In this document: positions 8,567-17,055 of the stretch, piece after piece | Numbering within the stretch: the stretch's first letter is position 1 | Layout: each line of letters opens with the position of its first letter | DNA from: Pseudomonas orientalis | GTDB taxonomy: Bacteria > Pseudomonadota > Gammaproteobacteria > Pseudomonadales > Pseudomonadaceae | Direction of reading: 5' to 3' | Length of the DNA: 64,000 bases | Assembly: GCF_002934065.1 (NCBI RefSeq) | Contig: NZ_CP018049.1 | Coordinates: 618,501 to 682,500, forward strand | Notes under the pieces: generated by a model | Databases searched by the model: none | The model's input: the letters and a program-made list of their open reading frames with translations, nothing else | Told to the model about the DNA's origin: nothing | Made by a program: the position numbers and the translations under genes

Positions 8567-9013
8567 ATGTTCGCCAAACTCGTTGCTGTTTCCCTGCTGA
8601 CTCTGGCTAGCGGCCAGTTGCTTGCTGCAGAGTGCAAGGTCACTGTCGACTCCACCGACCAGATGTCGTTCAACACCAAAGAAATCACCATCGACAAGAG
8701 CTGCAAGCAGTTCACCGTCGAGCTGACGCACTCGGGCAACCTGCCAAAAAACGTCATGGGGCATAACTGGGTGTTGACCAGCGCCGCCAACATGCAGCCG
8801 GTTGCCAGCGACGGCATGGCCGCCGGTGTTGACAAAAACTACCTCAAGGAAGGCGACGACCGCATCATCGCCCACACCAAGCTCATTGGCGCCGGCGAAA
8901 AAGATTCGGTGACGTTCGACGTGTCCAAGCTGACGGCGGGCACCGATTACATGTTCTTCTGCTCGTTCCCAGGCCATATCTCGATGATGAAAGGCACTGT
9001 GACCGTCAAGTAA
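8567..9013 (+). CDS. azu: Azurin, periplasmic blue copper protein
   Basis: Encodes 148 residues from ATG 8567: a 20-residue signal peptide ([20 protein letters not shown]) and a 128-residue mature protein starting AECKV. All copper ligands are in place in mature numbering: His46 (GHNW), Cys112 (FFCSF), His117 and Met121, together with the Cys3-Cys26 pair that forms the structural disulfide. Azurin carries electrons in the periplasm, classically between cytochromes in nitrite respiration and oxidative-stress responses. It is a single-gene unit with an ANR-type box upstream and a REP doublet immediately downstream. Confidence 0.97.
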   Translation: MFAKLVAVSLLTLASGQLLAAECKVTVDSTDQMSFNTKEITIDKSCKQFTVELTHSGNLPKNVMGHNWVLTSAANMQPVASDGMAAGVDKNYLKEGDDRIIAHTKLIGAGEKDSVTFDVSKLTAGTDYMFFCSFPGHISMMKGTVTVK

Positions 9014-9028
9014 GACTGCGTTATCGTT

Positions 9029-9101
9029 CATCGGGGGCAAGCCCCCTCCCACACTTGATTTGTGAATACAGTCAATGTGGGAGGGGGCTTGCCCCCGATG
9101 G
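9029..9101. repeat. REP doublet (REPIN), head-to-head form
   Basis: CATCGGGGGCAAGCCCCC at 9029 and its inverse ending at 9101 flank a spacer TTGATTTGTGAATACAGTCAA shared in large part with the doublets at 23499 and 24768. It lies between the convergent azu and nadE genes. Confidence 0.95.
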
Positions 9102-9137
9102 CATTCTGGCAATCAATGCAAAACTACCTGCCTCACC

Positions 9138-9965
9138 TCAAGGCGCAAACGGCATCACCCGCTTGTGCTCCGTCTTGCGGTACGTCTCGCAAATAATCCT
9201 GAACGCCTCTTCACGCACCGGTTCACCGTGCAGGAATGCATCGATTTCGGCATAGGTCACGCCATGTGACGCTTCGTCAGGCTTGCCCGGCGACAGGTCC
9301 TCCAGGTCGGCGGTCGGGACTTTTTCCACCAACGACTCCGGCGCGCCGAAGTGCCGCGCAATCGCGCGCACCTGGTTCTTCACCAGCCCGCTCAGCGGCG
9401 CGAGGTCGCAGGCGCCATCCCCGAACTTGGTGAAAAAGCCCATCACCGCTTCCGCCGCATGGTCGGTACCGATCACCAGCCCACCGGCCGCGCCTGCGAT
9501 GGTGTACTGCGCGACCATGCGCATGCGCGCCTTGGTGTTGCCCAGCACGAAATCGCGGGAGGCCGCCGGTTTGTCATCGAACGCCGCGACTTCCTTGGCC
9601 AGGGCTTTGACCGCCGGGCCGATGTTGACGGTGTGGCGCTCGTCCGGCTCGATGAAGTCCACCGAAGCCTGGGCATCGAGTTCGTCGAATTGGGTTTCGT
9701 AGGGCAGGCGCACGGCGATGAAACGATAGGCCGCGTCGCCGCTGCTGGCGCGCAGATCCTGCACGGCACGTTGGGCCAGGAGGCCTGCGGTCAGGGAATC
9801 GACACCCCCACTGATGCCCAGTACCAGCGACTTGAGCCCGGAATTGCGCAGGCAGTCCTGGATAAAAGCCACGCGCCTGGCGATTTCTGCCTCAAGGGCG
9901 GCCTGGTCTTTGAACGGCGCTTGCACCTTGAGCTGCTGCGCAATCTCACGCTGTACGGCTTGCAT
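9138..9965 (-). CDS. nadE: NH3-dependent NAD+ synthetase
   Basis: Encodes 275 residues. It converts nicotinate adenine dinucleotide to NAD+ with ATP and ammonia. The PP-loop motif SGGVDS is at residues 52-57, and the length and the absence of an N-terminal nitrilase domain show the ammonia-dependent class. Conserved segments include [38 protein letters not shown] and [13 protein letters not shown]. The ATG lies 3 bp after the pncB stop codon, and its ribosome-binding site AAGGAG is inside the pncB 3' end, so pncB-nadE is an operon for NAD salvage. Confidence 0.97.
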   Translation of the reverse strand: MQAVQREIAQQLKVQAPFKDQAALEAEIARRVAFIQDCLRNSGLKSLVLGISGGVDSLTAGLLAQRAVQDLRASSGDAAYRFIAVRLPYETQFDELDAQASVDFIEPDERHTVNIGPAVKALAKEVAAFDDKPAASRDFVLGNTKARMRMVAQYTIAGAAGGLVIGTDHAAEAVMGFFTKFGDGACDLAPLSGLVKNQVRAIARHFGAPESLVEKVPTADLEDLSPGKPDEASHGVTYAEIDAFLHGEPVREEAFRIICETYRKTEHKRVMPFAP

Positions 9966-9968
9966 GCT

Positions 9969-11183
9969 TCACTCCTTGCTGGATAGGGCAGGTACTTTGA
10001 AAACGTGACGCAAATAGGCGACAAAATTCGGGTCGGTGCAGTGGGTCTTGCCCGCTTCATCGGAAATCTTGGCGACGGGCTGGCCATTGCACGCGGTCAT
10101 TTTAAGCACGATGCTCATCGGTTCCACCCCTGGAATGTCGCAGGTCAGGTTGGTGCCGATGCCAAAGCTCACATTGATGCGACCACGCAGGGCGCGGAAA
10201 ATCTCCAGGGCCTTGGGCAACGTCAGGCTGTCGGAGAACACCAGGGTCTTGCTCATCGGCTCGATACCCAGCTTATGGTAGTGGGCGATGGCTTTTTCCG
10301 CCCACTGCACCGGGTCGCCGGAGTCGTGGCGCAGGCCGTCGAACAGCTTGGCGAAGTACAGATCGAAGTCGCCGAGAAAAGCATCAGTGGTGATGCAGTC
10401 GGTCAGGGCGATACCCAGCAGGCCACGGTACTCGCGTACCCAGCAGTCAAGGGCGGCGATCTGGCTGTCGATCAGGCGCGGGCCCAGTTGCTGGTGCGCC
10501 ATGATCCATTCATGGGCCATGGTACCCAGCGGTTTCATGTCGAACTCACGGGCCAGGTGCACATTGCTCGTGCCGACAAAACGCCCGGGGAAGTCGTGCT
10601 TGAGTACGCTGACCACTTCTTCCTGCACCCGGTACGAAAAGCGCCGACGCGTGCCGAAGTCGGCCACTTGCAGCTCCGACAGTTCATCGCTGGCGGCATT
10701 CGCCGTCAGCCAGTCGAACTTGCGGTACAGCTGCTCGCGGGCCTGTTCCAGGATCACGGTCTGGTAGCGGTAGCGGTTACGCACTTCGCTGACAATGGCC
10801 AGCATTGGCACTTCAAACAGGATCACATGCAGCCACGGCCCGCGCAGGCGGATAAACAGCTCGCCGTTCTCGATGCCGGTCTGCACATAGCGCAGGTTGA
10901 AGCGGAACAGCCCGAGGAAGCGCAAAAAGTCCGGCTTCATGAAGCTGATACGTTCCAGGAAGCCCAATTGGTCCGGGCTCAGGCTCAACTCGGCGAGACG
11001 CTCGATCTGGTAGCGGATCTCCGCCAGGTACGGGCGCAGGTCTTCGCTGTTGCGGCAACGGAACTCCCATTCAACTTCCACGTTCGGGTAGTTGTGCAGC
11101 ACCGCCTGCATCATGGTCAGCTTGTAGAAGTCGGTGTCGAGCAGGTTCTGCACGATGCGATCGGCAAACACACTCTCGCTCAT
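9969..11183 (-). CDS. pncB: Nicotinate phosphoribosyltransferase
   Basis: Encodes 404 residues from ATG 11183 ([24 protein letters not shown]), chosen over a longer frame because it starts at the conserved family N-terminus. It makes nicotinate mononucleotide from nicotinate and PRPP, the first Preiss-Handler step. Typical motifs are [15 protein letters not shown], the region [15 protein letters not shown] containing the active-site His, and FSDSL...SFGIGTNLT for phosphate binding. It is followed 3 bp later by nadE. A REP doublet lies upstream, between pncB and the convergent end of the LysR gene. Confidence 0.96.
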   Translation of the reverse strand: MSESVFADRIVQNLLDTDFYKLTMMQAVLHNYPNVEVEWEFRCRNSEDLRPYLAEIRYQIERLAELSLSPDQLGFLERISFMKPDFLRFLGLFRFNLRYVQTGIENGELFIRLRGPWLHVILFEVPMLAIVSEVRNRYRYQTVILEQAREQLYRKFDWLTANAASDELSELQVADFGTRRRFSYRVQEEVVSVLKHDFPGRFVGTSNVHLAREFDMKPLGTMAHEWIMAHQQLGPRLIDSQIAALDCWVREYRGLLGIALTDCITTDAFLGDFDLYFAKLFDGLRHDSGDPVQWAEKAIAHYHKLGIEPMSKTLVFSDSLTLPKALEIFRALRGRINVSFGIGTNLTCDIPGVEPMSIVLKMTACNGQPVAKISDEAGKTHCTDPNFVAYLRHVFKVPALSSKE

Positions 11184-11307
11184 AACGGGAATCTCCAGAC
11201 GGGTCGACGCTGGGCGCCGGCCTTTACGCACAATTGAGGAAGGGGGCTAGTGGCGCATAGACCTGTGGGGTATTGCCAGTGATTTTTTTGGGTGTGGCTA
11301 CTGGCCT

Positions 11308-11377
11308 CATCGGGGGCAAGCCCCCTCCCACAGGTTGGAATGCATTCCAAGTGTGGGAGGGGGCTTGCCCCCGATGG
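11308..11377. repeat. REP doublet (REPIN), head-to-head form
   Basis: Two inverted GGGGGCTTGCCCCC-type units have a short palindromic spacer GGTTGGAATGCATTCCAAG. It lies between pncB and the LysR-family gene. Confidence 0.95.
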
Positions 11378-11391
11378 CTATATTTCAGGCA

Positions 11392-12282
11392 CTAAATAAC
11401 CTGCTCCAGCATCCACTTCACAAACTCCCTCACTTTAGGCACCTCCGCCGCATGCTCTGGATAGGCGAGGTAGTAAGCATCCTGGCTCGGCATCCCATGC
11501 TGCCAGGCAATCACCAACTTACCCTCGGCCAATTCCTCTTCCACCAGAAACCTCGGCAACAGCGCCACGCCGCAGCCCACCTGCGCCGCGCGAATGCACA
11601 TATAAAAGGTGTCGAAGCGCGGCCCGTGATAACTGTGCTCGGTGTGCAAACCCTGGCTGGCGAACCAATCATGCCAGCCCTGGGGCCGCGAGGCGTTTTG
11701 CAACAGCACCAGTTCGCTCAGCTGGGTCAGGTCGGTGAACGGCTCTGCAGGCAGGCTCTCGGGTGAACACACAGGTACAAGCTCTTCGCTGAACAACTTC
11801 ACGCTGTCGGTGCCGGGGCGCGAACCCTGGCCGAAATAGAACGCCATGTCGGCCTTGCCCTGCAGCAGTTCATCCGGTTCCTGTTCGTTGCACAGGTCCA
11901 GATGAATCTGTGGGTGGCGCAGGCGCCAGCCCTTGAGGCGCGGCACCAGCCAGCGCGCGCCGAAGGTGTAGGGCGTGGAGACGCGCAGCACCTCGGTTTC
12001 GCCGCCGTAGGAGCGCAGGTAGTGGGTGGACATCTCCACCAGGGAGAGGATCTTGCGTACTTCCACCAGGTACAGGTCGCCTGCCGGCGTCATCTGCAAG
12101 CGGCGCCGCACGCGGCGAAACAGCAGGTGTTGCAGCAGCTCTTCCAACTGCGCCACCTGTTTGCTCACCGCGCTTTGCGTGAGGTTCAGTTCCTCGGCGG
12201 CGCGGGTAAAGCTCAGGTGGCGCGTGGCGGCTTCGAAACACTGCAGGGCGGTGATCGAGGGCAAATGTCTTTTGTTCAGCAC
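11392..12282 (-). CDS. LysR-family regulator, probably of amaBA
   Basis: Encodes 296 residues from GTG 12282 with AGAGG upstream; a longer frame extending to 12405 would run across the divergent promoter region and is rejected. The winged helix-turn-helix is at residues 6-65 (ALQCFEAATRHLSFTRAAEELNLTQSAVSKQVAQLE), followed by a GcvA-like periplasmic-binding-type effector domain (RVSTPYTFGARWLVPRL). It is divergent from amaB with 154 bp between them, the usual arrangement for a LysR regulator and its target. It therefore probably senses a lysine or pipecolate catabolite, which is inferred from position only. Confidence 0.88.
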   Translation of the reverse strand: MLNKRHLPSITALQCFEAATRHLSFTRAAEELNLTQSAVSKQVAQLEELLQHLLFRRVRRRLQMTPAGDLYLVEVRKILSLVEMSTHYLRSYGGETEVLRVSTPYTFGARWLVPRLKGWRLRHPQIHLDLCNEQEPDELLQGKADMAFYFGQGSRPGTDSVKLFSEELVPVCSPESLPAEPFTDLTQLSELVLLQNASRPQGWHDWFASQGLHTEHSYHGPRFDTFYMCIRAAQVGCGVALLPRFLVEEELAEGKLVIAWQHGMPSQDAYYLAYPEHAAEVPKVREFVKWMLEQVI

Positions 12283-12383
12283 GGCATGCCTCTTTTTATT
12301 CTTCGCATGAATAAACGGAATGATATCTCGCCTAATCGTCGTTTGTTGGCAAGTCTTGGGCCAGCTACAAATGAGGCCTGGAT

Positions 12384-12399
12384 CGCCGCGTCTGCGGCG
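12384..12399 (+). promoter_or_regulatory. Leader hairpin in front of amaB
   Basis: CGCCGC-GTCT-GCGGCG forms a stable stem-loop 37 bp before the amaB ATG, in the shared amaB/LysR control region. Its role is unknown. Confidence 0.35.
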
Positions 12400-12436
12400 G
12401 CGCAATTTTGTGTTTGCAGATTAGAAGGAGTGACCC

Positions 12437-13927
12437 ATGGTTGCTGCATTGCTTGACCGTCTAGGCGTAAACCCGGCGCTGTACCAGGCGGGTACACAGC
12501 CTGTGCATTCGCCGATCGATGGCAGCCGCATCGGCGCCGTGAACTGGGAAGGGGCCGCCGAGGTGGAGCAGCAGGTCAGTCGCGCCGAGCATGCATTCGA
12601 CGCCTGGCGCAAAGTACCGGCCCCGCGTCGCGGCGAGCTGGTGCGCCAGTTCGGCGACGTGTTGCGCGAGTACAAGGCCGACCTGGGCGAGCTGGTCTCC
12701 TGGGAAGCCGGCAAGATCACCCAGGAAGGCCTGGGGGAAGTCCAGGAGATGATCGACATCTGCGACTTCGCCGTCGGTTTGTCTCGCCAGTTGTACGGTT
12801 TGACCATCGCCTCCGAGCGTCCCGGTCACCATATGCGTGAAACCTGGCACCCGCTGGGCGTGGTCGGCGTGATCAGCGCGTTCAATTTCCCGGTCGCGGT
12901 GTGGGCGTGGAATACCACCCTGGCGCTGGTGTGCGGCAATGCGGTGATCTGGAAACCGTCGGAAAAAACCCCGCTCACCGCGCTGGCCTGCCAGGCGCTG
13001 TTCGAGCGTGTGTTGAAGAATTTCAAGGATGCGCCGCAGTACCTCAGCCAAGTGATCATCGGCGGCCGCGATGCCGGTGCAGCGCTGGTGGATGACCCGC
13101 GTGTGGCGCTGATCAGCGCCACCGGCAGTACCCGCATGGGCCGCGAAGTGGCGCCGAAAGTCGCCGCACGGTTTGCCCGCAGCATTCTGGAACTGGGCGG
13201 CAACAACGCGATGATCCTCGGCCCAAGCGCCGATCTGGACATGGCCGTGCGTGCGATCCTGTTCAGCGCCGTCGGCACCGCCGGCCAACGTTGCACCACC
13301 CTGCGCCGGCTGATCGCCCATGAGTCGGTCAAGGCAGAAATCGTTACCCGCCTCAAGGCTGCCTACGCCAAGGTGCGCATCGGCCACCCGCTGGAAGGCA
13401 ACCTGATCGGCCCGCTGATCGACAAGCATGGCTTCGACAACATGCAAGATGCCCTGGAGCAGGCCTTGAGCGAGGGCGGCAAGGTGTTCGGCGGCAAGCG
13501 CCAGTTGCAGGACCAGTTCCCCAACGCTTACTACGTGGCGCCGGCGATTGTGGAAATGCCCGAGCAGAGCGACGTGGTGTGCACCGAAACCTTTGCGCCG
13601 ATTCTGTACGTGATTGGCTACACCGACTTCGCCGAGGCCCTGCGCCTGAACAACGCGGTGCCACAAGGCTTGTCGTCGTGCATCTTCACCACCGATGTGC
13701 GCGAAGCCGAGCAGTTCATGTCGGCGGTGGGCAGTGACTGCGGCATTGCCAACGTCAATATCGGCCCGAGCGGTGCGGAAATCGGTGGCGCCTTTGGCGG
13801 TGAGAAGGAGACCGGTGGTGGGCGTGAGTCGGGCTCGGATGCGTGGCGCGGGTATATGCGTCGGCAGACTAACACCGTGAACTATTCGCTGGAGTTGCCG
13901 TTGGCGCAGGGCATTACGTTCGACTGA
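12437..13927 (+). CDS. amaB: Piperideine-6-carboxylate/aminoadipate semialdehyde dehydrogenase
   Basis: Encodes 496 residues with AAGGAG ahead of the ATG. It is an aldehyde dehydrogenase superfamily enzyme with catalytic Cys286 (GTAGQRCTT) and general base Glu252 (LELGGNN), plus the NAD-binding segment SATGSTRMGREV. The sequence matches the ALDH7/AmaB type, which oxidises L-aminoadipate semialdehyde (in equilibrium with piperideine-6-carboxylate) to L-2-aminoadipate in the D-lysine/pipecolate route of pseudomonads. It is followed by amaA, an FAD oxidase making its substrate, which supports the assignment. The divergent LysR gene is the likely regulator. Confidence 0.92.
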   Translation: MVAALLDRLGVNPALYQAGTQPVHSPIDGSRIGAVNWEGAAEVEQQVSRAEHAFDAWRKVPAPRRGELVRQFGDVLREYKADLGELVSWEAGKITQEGLGEVQEMIDICDFAVGLSRQLYGLTIASERPGHHMRETWHPLGVVGVISAFNFPVAVWAWNTTLALVCGNAVIWKPSEKTPLTALACQALFERVLKNFKDAPQYLSQVIIGGRDAGAALVDDPRVALISATGSTRMGREVAPKVAARFARSILELGGNNAMILGPSADLDMAVRAILFSAVGTAGQRCTTLRRLIAHESVKAEIVTRLKAAYAKVRIGHPLEGNLIGPLIDKHGFDNMQDALEQALSEGGKVFGGKRQLQDQFPNAYYVAPAIVEMPEQSDVVCTETFAPILYVIGYTDFAEALRLNNAVPQGLSSCIFTTDVREAEQFMSAVGSDCGIANVNIGPSGAEIGGAFGGEKETGGGRESGSDAWRGYMRRQTNTVNYSLELPLAQGITFD

Positions 13928-13932
13928 GTCCA

Positions 13933-14022
13933 TGTGGGAGGGGGCTTGCCCCCGATTGCGGTGGGTCAGTTGCATATATGTTGACTGACACACTGCTATC
14001 GGGGGCAAGCCCCCTCCCACAG
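13933..14022. repeat. REP doublet (REPIN), tail-to-tail form
   Basis: GTGGGAGGGGGCTTGCCCCC at 13935 is followed by an inverted copy ending at 14022, with the spacer carrying GGGTCAGT...ACTGACA. It sits between amaB and amaA. Confidence 0.95.
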
Positions 14023-14079
14023 TTGATTGGGTTCACAACTGAAAATAGCTGTTTGTTAGGTCCTCTACGGAGTCTGGCA

Positions 14080-15363
14080 ATGCCTTTACGCGATACATGC
14101 TTGTGGGAACACCTCACCCCCAACCGGCCGGATCGCGCCGCGCTCAACGGCGAGGTCAAGGTGGATGTGTGCGTGATCGGCGCCGGCATCACCGGTTTGT
14201 CAGCCGCCATTCATTTGCTGGAACAGGGTAAAAGCGTTGCGGTGCTGGAGGCCCATCGCACCGGCCACGGCGGTTCGGGGCGCAACGTCGGGCTGGTGAA
14301 CGCCGGTATGTGGATCCCGCCGGACGAGATCGAAGCCGGGTTCGGCACAGCGTTAGGCAGCCAGCTCAACCGCATGCTGGGCGCAGCACCGGCGCTGGTG
14401 TTCGGCCTGATCGACAAGTACAACATCGATTGCCAGTTGCGTCGCGAGGGCACCCTGCACATGGCGCATAACGCCCGTGGCGAGGCGGATCTGCGCAGTC
14501 GTGAAGAACAATGGAAGCGCCGTGGCGCGCCGGTCGAGTTGCTCACCGGGCAGGCCTGCGAGCAGGCCACCGGCACCACGAAAATCGCCGCCGCGTTGCT
14601 GGACCGCCGCGCCGGCACCTTGAACCCGATGGCCTACACCAGCGGTCTGGCGAATGCGGCCGTCGGGTTGGGCGGGCAGTTGTTCGATCATTCCCCCGTC
14701 ACCCGGCTTGAGCGCCAGGGTGCAGTCTGGTCTGTGCAGACCGTCCAGGGCGCGGTGCAGGCCGCCCAGGTGGTGATCGCCTCCAATGCCTATACCGAAG
14801 GTGAATGGACCGAACTGCGGCGTAATTTCTTCCCCGGTTACTACTATCAGGTGGCGTCGGCGCCGCTCACCGATGACGCCGCCGGGCGCATCCTGCCTGG
14901 CGGCCAGGGTTCATGGGACACGCGCCAGGTGCTGAGCAGCATTCGCCGCGACGCCGATGGTCGTCTGTTGCTCGGTAGCCTGGGCAACGGTAACCAGAAA
15001 CCGGCCTGGTTCCTCAAGGCGTGGGCCGATCGGGTGCAGCAGCATTACTTCCCCTATCTCAAATCGGTGCAGTGGGAATACACCTGGACCGGCTGCATCG
15101 CGTTTACCCCCGATCACCTGATGCGTTTGTTCGAGCCGGCGCCCGGGCTGGTGGCGGTCACCGGCTACAACGGGCGCGGCGTGACCACCGGCAGCGTGGT
15201 CGGCAAGGCGTTTGCCGACTATTTGTGTCACCACAATCCCCAGTCGCTGCCGATTCCCTTCGCACCGATGCAACCCCTTGCGGGCGCGGGCCTGCGCAGT
15301 TGCCTCTATGAAGCGGGGTTCTCGCTGTACCACGCGGGGCAATGCCTGCGGATCGTGGTCTGA
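14080..15363 (+). CDS. amaA: L-pipecolate oxidase, FAD-dependent (AmaA)
   Basis: Encodes 427 residues from ATG 14080 with GGAG seven bases upstream; the longer frame starts inside the REP doublet and is rejected. The Rossmann dinucleotide-binding motif GAGITG (CVIGAGITGLSAAIHLLE) and the glycine-oxidase/DadA-like fold (GGSGRNVGLVNAGMW, GYNGRGVTTG) mark the DAO family. In P. putida AmaA oxidises L-pipecolate to piperideine-6-carboxylate, the substrate of the neighbouring AmaB. It is probably membrane-associated through the respiratory chain. The same-direction pair with amaB is separated by a REP doublet. Confidence 0.88.
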   Translation: MPLRDTCLWEHLTPNRPDRAALNGEVKVDVCVIGAGITGLSAAIHLLEQGKSVAVLEAHRTGHGGSGRNVGLVNAGMWIPPDEIEAGFGTALGSQLNRMLGAAPALVFGLIDKYNIDCQLRREGTLHMAHNARGEADLRSREEQWKRRGAPVELLTGQACEQATGTTKIAAALLDRRAGTLNPMAYTSGLANAAVGLGGQLFDHSPVTRLERQGAVWSVQTVQGAVQAAQVVIASNAYTEGEWTELRRNFFPGYYYQVASAPLTDDAAGRILPGGQGSWDTRQVLSSIRRDADGRLLLGSLGNGNQKPAWFLKAWADRVQQHYFPYLKSVQWEYTWTGCIAFTPDHLMRLFEPAPGLVAVTGYNGRGVTTGSVVGKAFADYLCHHNPQSLPIPFAPMQPLAGAGLRSCLYEAGFSLYHAGQCLRIVV

Positions 15364-15506
15364 CCCGCGTAACAGCGCTCGTTAGCCGGTATTTTCTTAG
15401 CCGGCTACCCATCTGTATTGGTGCAAGTCGTAGCAATCACGCACTGTAAATGTGCAGTTCCGTTACGCACGGGGTTACAGCGCCTGGAGCTGTCGTTTAT
15501 CCCTTC

Positions 15507-15581
15507 GGTTGCAGGTGCCACCGTTCAAGGTTGCACTTTTTTGGCTTGCTGGTTGCACCTGTCGAGGCTAGACGGTTGCAC
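15507..15581 (+). promoter_or_regulatory. Array of four GGTTGCA repeats, candidate activator sites
   Basis: GGTTGCAG at 15507 and GGTTGCAC at 15529, 15551 and 15574 all lie on the same strand, 22, 22 and 23 bp apart, which is about two helical turns. The array ends about 70 bp before the sigma-54 -24 element, where enhancer-binding proteins normally sit. I cannot name the activator. Confidence 0.7.
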
Positions 15582-15652
15582 GTCCTGGCGGGGGGACGCG
15601 AAACGCGTGCAATAACAATGACACCGTGTCTTTTTGAAGAATAAAAAAGTAA

Positions 15653-15668
15653 TGGCACGCGGCTTGCT
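15653..15668 (+). promoter_or_regulatory. Sigma-54 promoter of the liv operon
   Basis: TGGCACGCGGCTTGCT matches the RpoN consensus TGGCAC-N5-TTGCW at every conserved position, with exactly 10 bp between the GG (-24) and GC (-12). Transcription should begin near 15679, about 59 bases before the first gene. Confidence 0.88.
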
Positions 15669-15737
15669 CTGAGCTTTCAGTGAAAGGTTTGAATGCAAGT
15701 TGTCGTGCCAAAAATCAAAAATATCGGAGCACCACTC

Positions 15738-16871
15738 ATGTCCCAGACGTTTTACAAGAAAGGTTTTCTGGCCCTCGCCGTTGCAGCGGCGCTGGGTGTT
15801 TCTACGTTTGTTCAAGCTGATGTGAAAATTGGTGTGGCAGGCCCGATGACGGGCGCCAACGCCGCTTTCGGTGAGCAGTACATGAAGGGTGCCCAGGCGG
15901 CAGCTGACGTTATCAACAAGGCCGGTGGCATTAACGGCGAGCAGATCAAGCTGGTGGCCGGCGATGACGCCTGCGAGCCAAAACAAGCCGTGGCCGTGGC
16001 CAACCGCCTGGCGGACCAGGATAAAGTGATCGGCGTGGTCGGGCACTTCTGCTCGTCCAATACCATCCCGGCATCCGAGGTCTACGACGAAGCGGGCATC
16101 ATCGCCATCACCCCAGGCTCCACCAACCCACAGGTCACCGAACGCGGCCTGGGCGCCATGTTCCGCATGTGCGGGCGTGACGACCAGCAGGGCATCGTCG
16201 CCGGCGACTACATTGTCGACGTGCTCAAGGGCAAGAAAGTCGCAGTGATCAACGACAAGGACACCTACGGCAAAGGCCTGGCTGACGCCACCGCTGCGCA
16301 GTTGACCAAGCGCGGCGTCAAGCCGGTGCTGGAAGAGGGCCTGACCCGTGGCGAGAAAGACTTCAGCGCGCTGGTGACCAAGATCCGTTCCATCGACGCC
16401 GATGTTGTGTACTTCGGTGGTCTGCATCCCGAAGCAGGTCCTTTGGTTCGCCAGATTCGTGAGGCGGGCCTCAAGGCCGCGTTCATGTCCGATGACGGCG
16501 TAGTGACCGATGAGCTGGCGAAAACCGCCGGTGGCAACCAGTACGTGGATGGCGTCTACATGACCTTCGGTGCTGACCCGCGTCTGTTGCCAGACAGCAA
16601 GGCGGTGGTGGATGCCTTCCGTAAAAGCGGGTACGAGCCGGAAGGCTACACCCTGTATGCCTACGCCTCGATCCAGGCCCTGGCCGCCGGTTTCAACGGT
16701 GCCAAGTCCAACAAGGGCGAGGATGCTGCCAAGTGGCTCAAGGCCAACCCGGTTAAAACCGTCATGGGCGAAAAAGCCTGGGATGCCAAGGGCGATCTGA
16801 AAATCTCCGACTACGTGGTTTACCAGTGGGATAAAGACGGCAAATACCACCAGCTGGAAAAACAGAAGTAA
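15738..16871 (+). CDS. livK: Branched-chain amino acid ABC transporter, binding protein
   Basis: Encodes 377 residues from ATG 15738 with GGAG upstream; an earlier in-frame Met lies in the leader. The signal peptide spans residues 1-26 (YKKGFLALAVAAALGVSTFVQA), followed by a mature type I periplasmic binding protein starting DVKIGVAGPMTGANAAFG. LivJ/BraC-type motifs include DDACEPKQAVAVANR and GHFCSSNTIPA. It delivers a branched-chain or related amino acid to LivHMGF. It is the first gene of a five-gene operon, and a REP doublet follows it before the permease genes. It resembles BraC, but its ligand cannot be read from sequence. Confidence 0.93.
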   Translation: MSQTFYKKGFLALAVAAALGVSTFVQADVKIGVAGPMTGANAAFGEQYMKGAQAAADVINKAGGINGEQIKLVAGDDACEPKQAVAVANRLADQDKVIGVVGHFCSSNTIPASEVYDEAGIIAITPGSTNPQVTERGLGAMFRMCGRDDQQGIVAGDYIVDVLKGKKVAVINDKDTYGKGLADATAAQLTKRGVKPVLEEGLTRGEKDFSALVTKIRSIDADVVYFGGLHPEAGPLVRQIREAGLKAAFMSDDGVVTDELAKTAGGNQYVDGVYMTFGADPRLLPDSKAVVDAFRKSGYEPEGYTLYAYASIQALAAGFNGAKSNKGEDAAKWLKANPVKTVMGEKAWDAKGDLKISDYVVYQWDKDGKYHQLEKQK

Positions 16872-16875
16872 TCCC

Positions 16876-16963
16876 TGGGGGAGGGGGCTTGCCCCCGATG
16901 GCGGTGGGTCAGCTGCACATTTGTTGACTGATACACCGCATCGGGGGCAAGCCCCCTCCCACA
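16876..16963. repeat. REP doublet (REPIN) inside the liv operon
   Basis: Tail-to-tail GGGGGCTTGCCCCC units lie between the binding-protein gene and livH. The position parallels the malE-malF REP of E. coli, where the hairpin protects upstream mRNA. Confidence 0.93.
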
Positions 16964-17055
16964 TTGGAACAGTGTGGTTATGGGTAGCTGTTTTTTCCTC
17001 CAGAAGCGCCGCACACCCCTGTGGTGTGCAGGTGCTCACCGCGTGAGATTGCGTT

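Larger units (their letters stand above)
15364..15737. other. Long regulatory region before the liv operon
   Basis: This 374-base intergenic stretch has no credible gene. It holds a TTAGCCGG direct repeat (15383, 15399 region), four GGTTGCA repeats at 15507-15581, the sigma-54 promoter at 15653-15668 and the ribosome-binding site GGAG at 15726. Confidence 0.8.

Noticed and set aside
10005..11237. 410-codon frame antisense to pncB
   Set aside because: Shadow frame; pncB on the other strand is unmistakable.
12461..14020. 519-codon frame antisense to amaB
   Set aside because: It begins in a REP doublet and mirrors amaB; low-complexity shadow translation.
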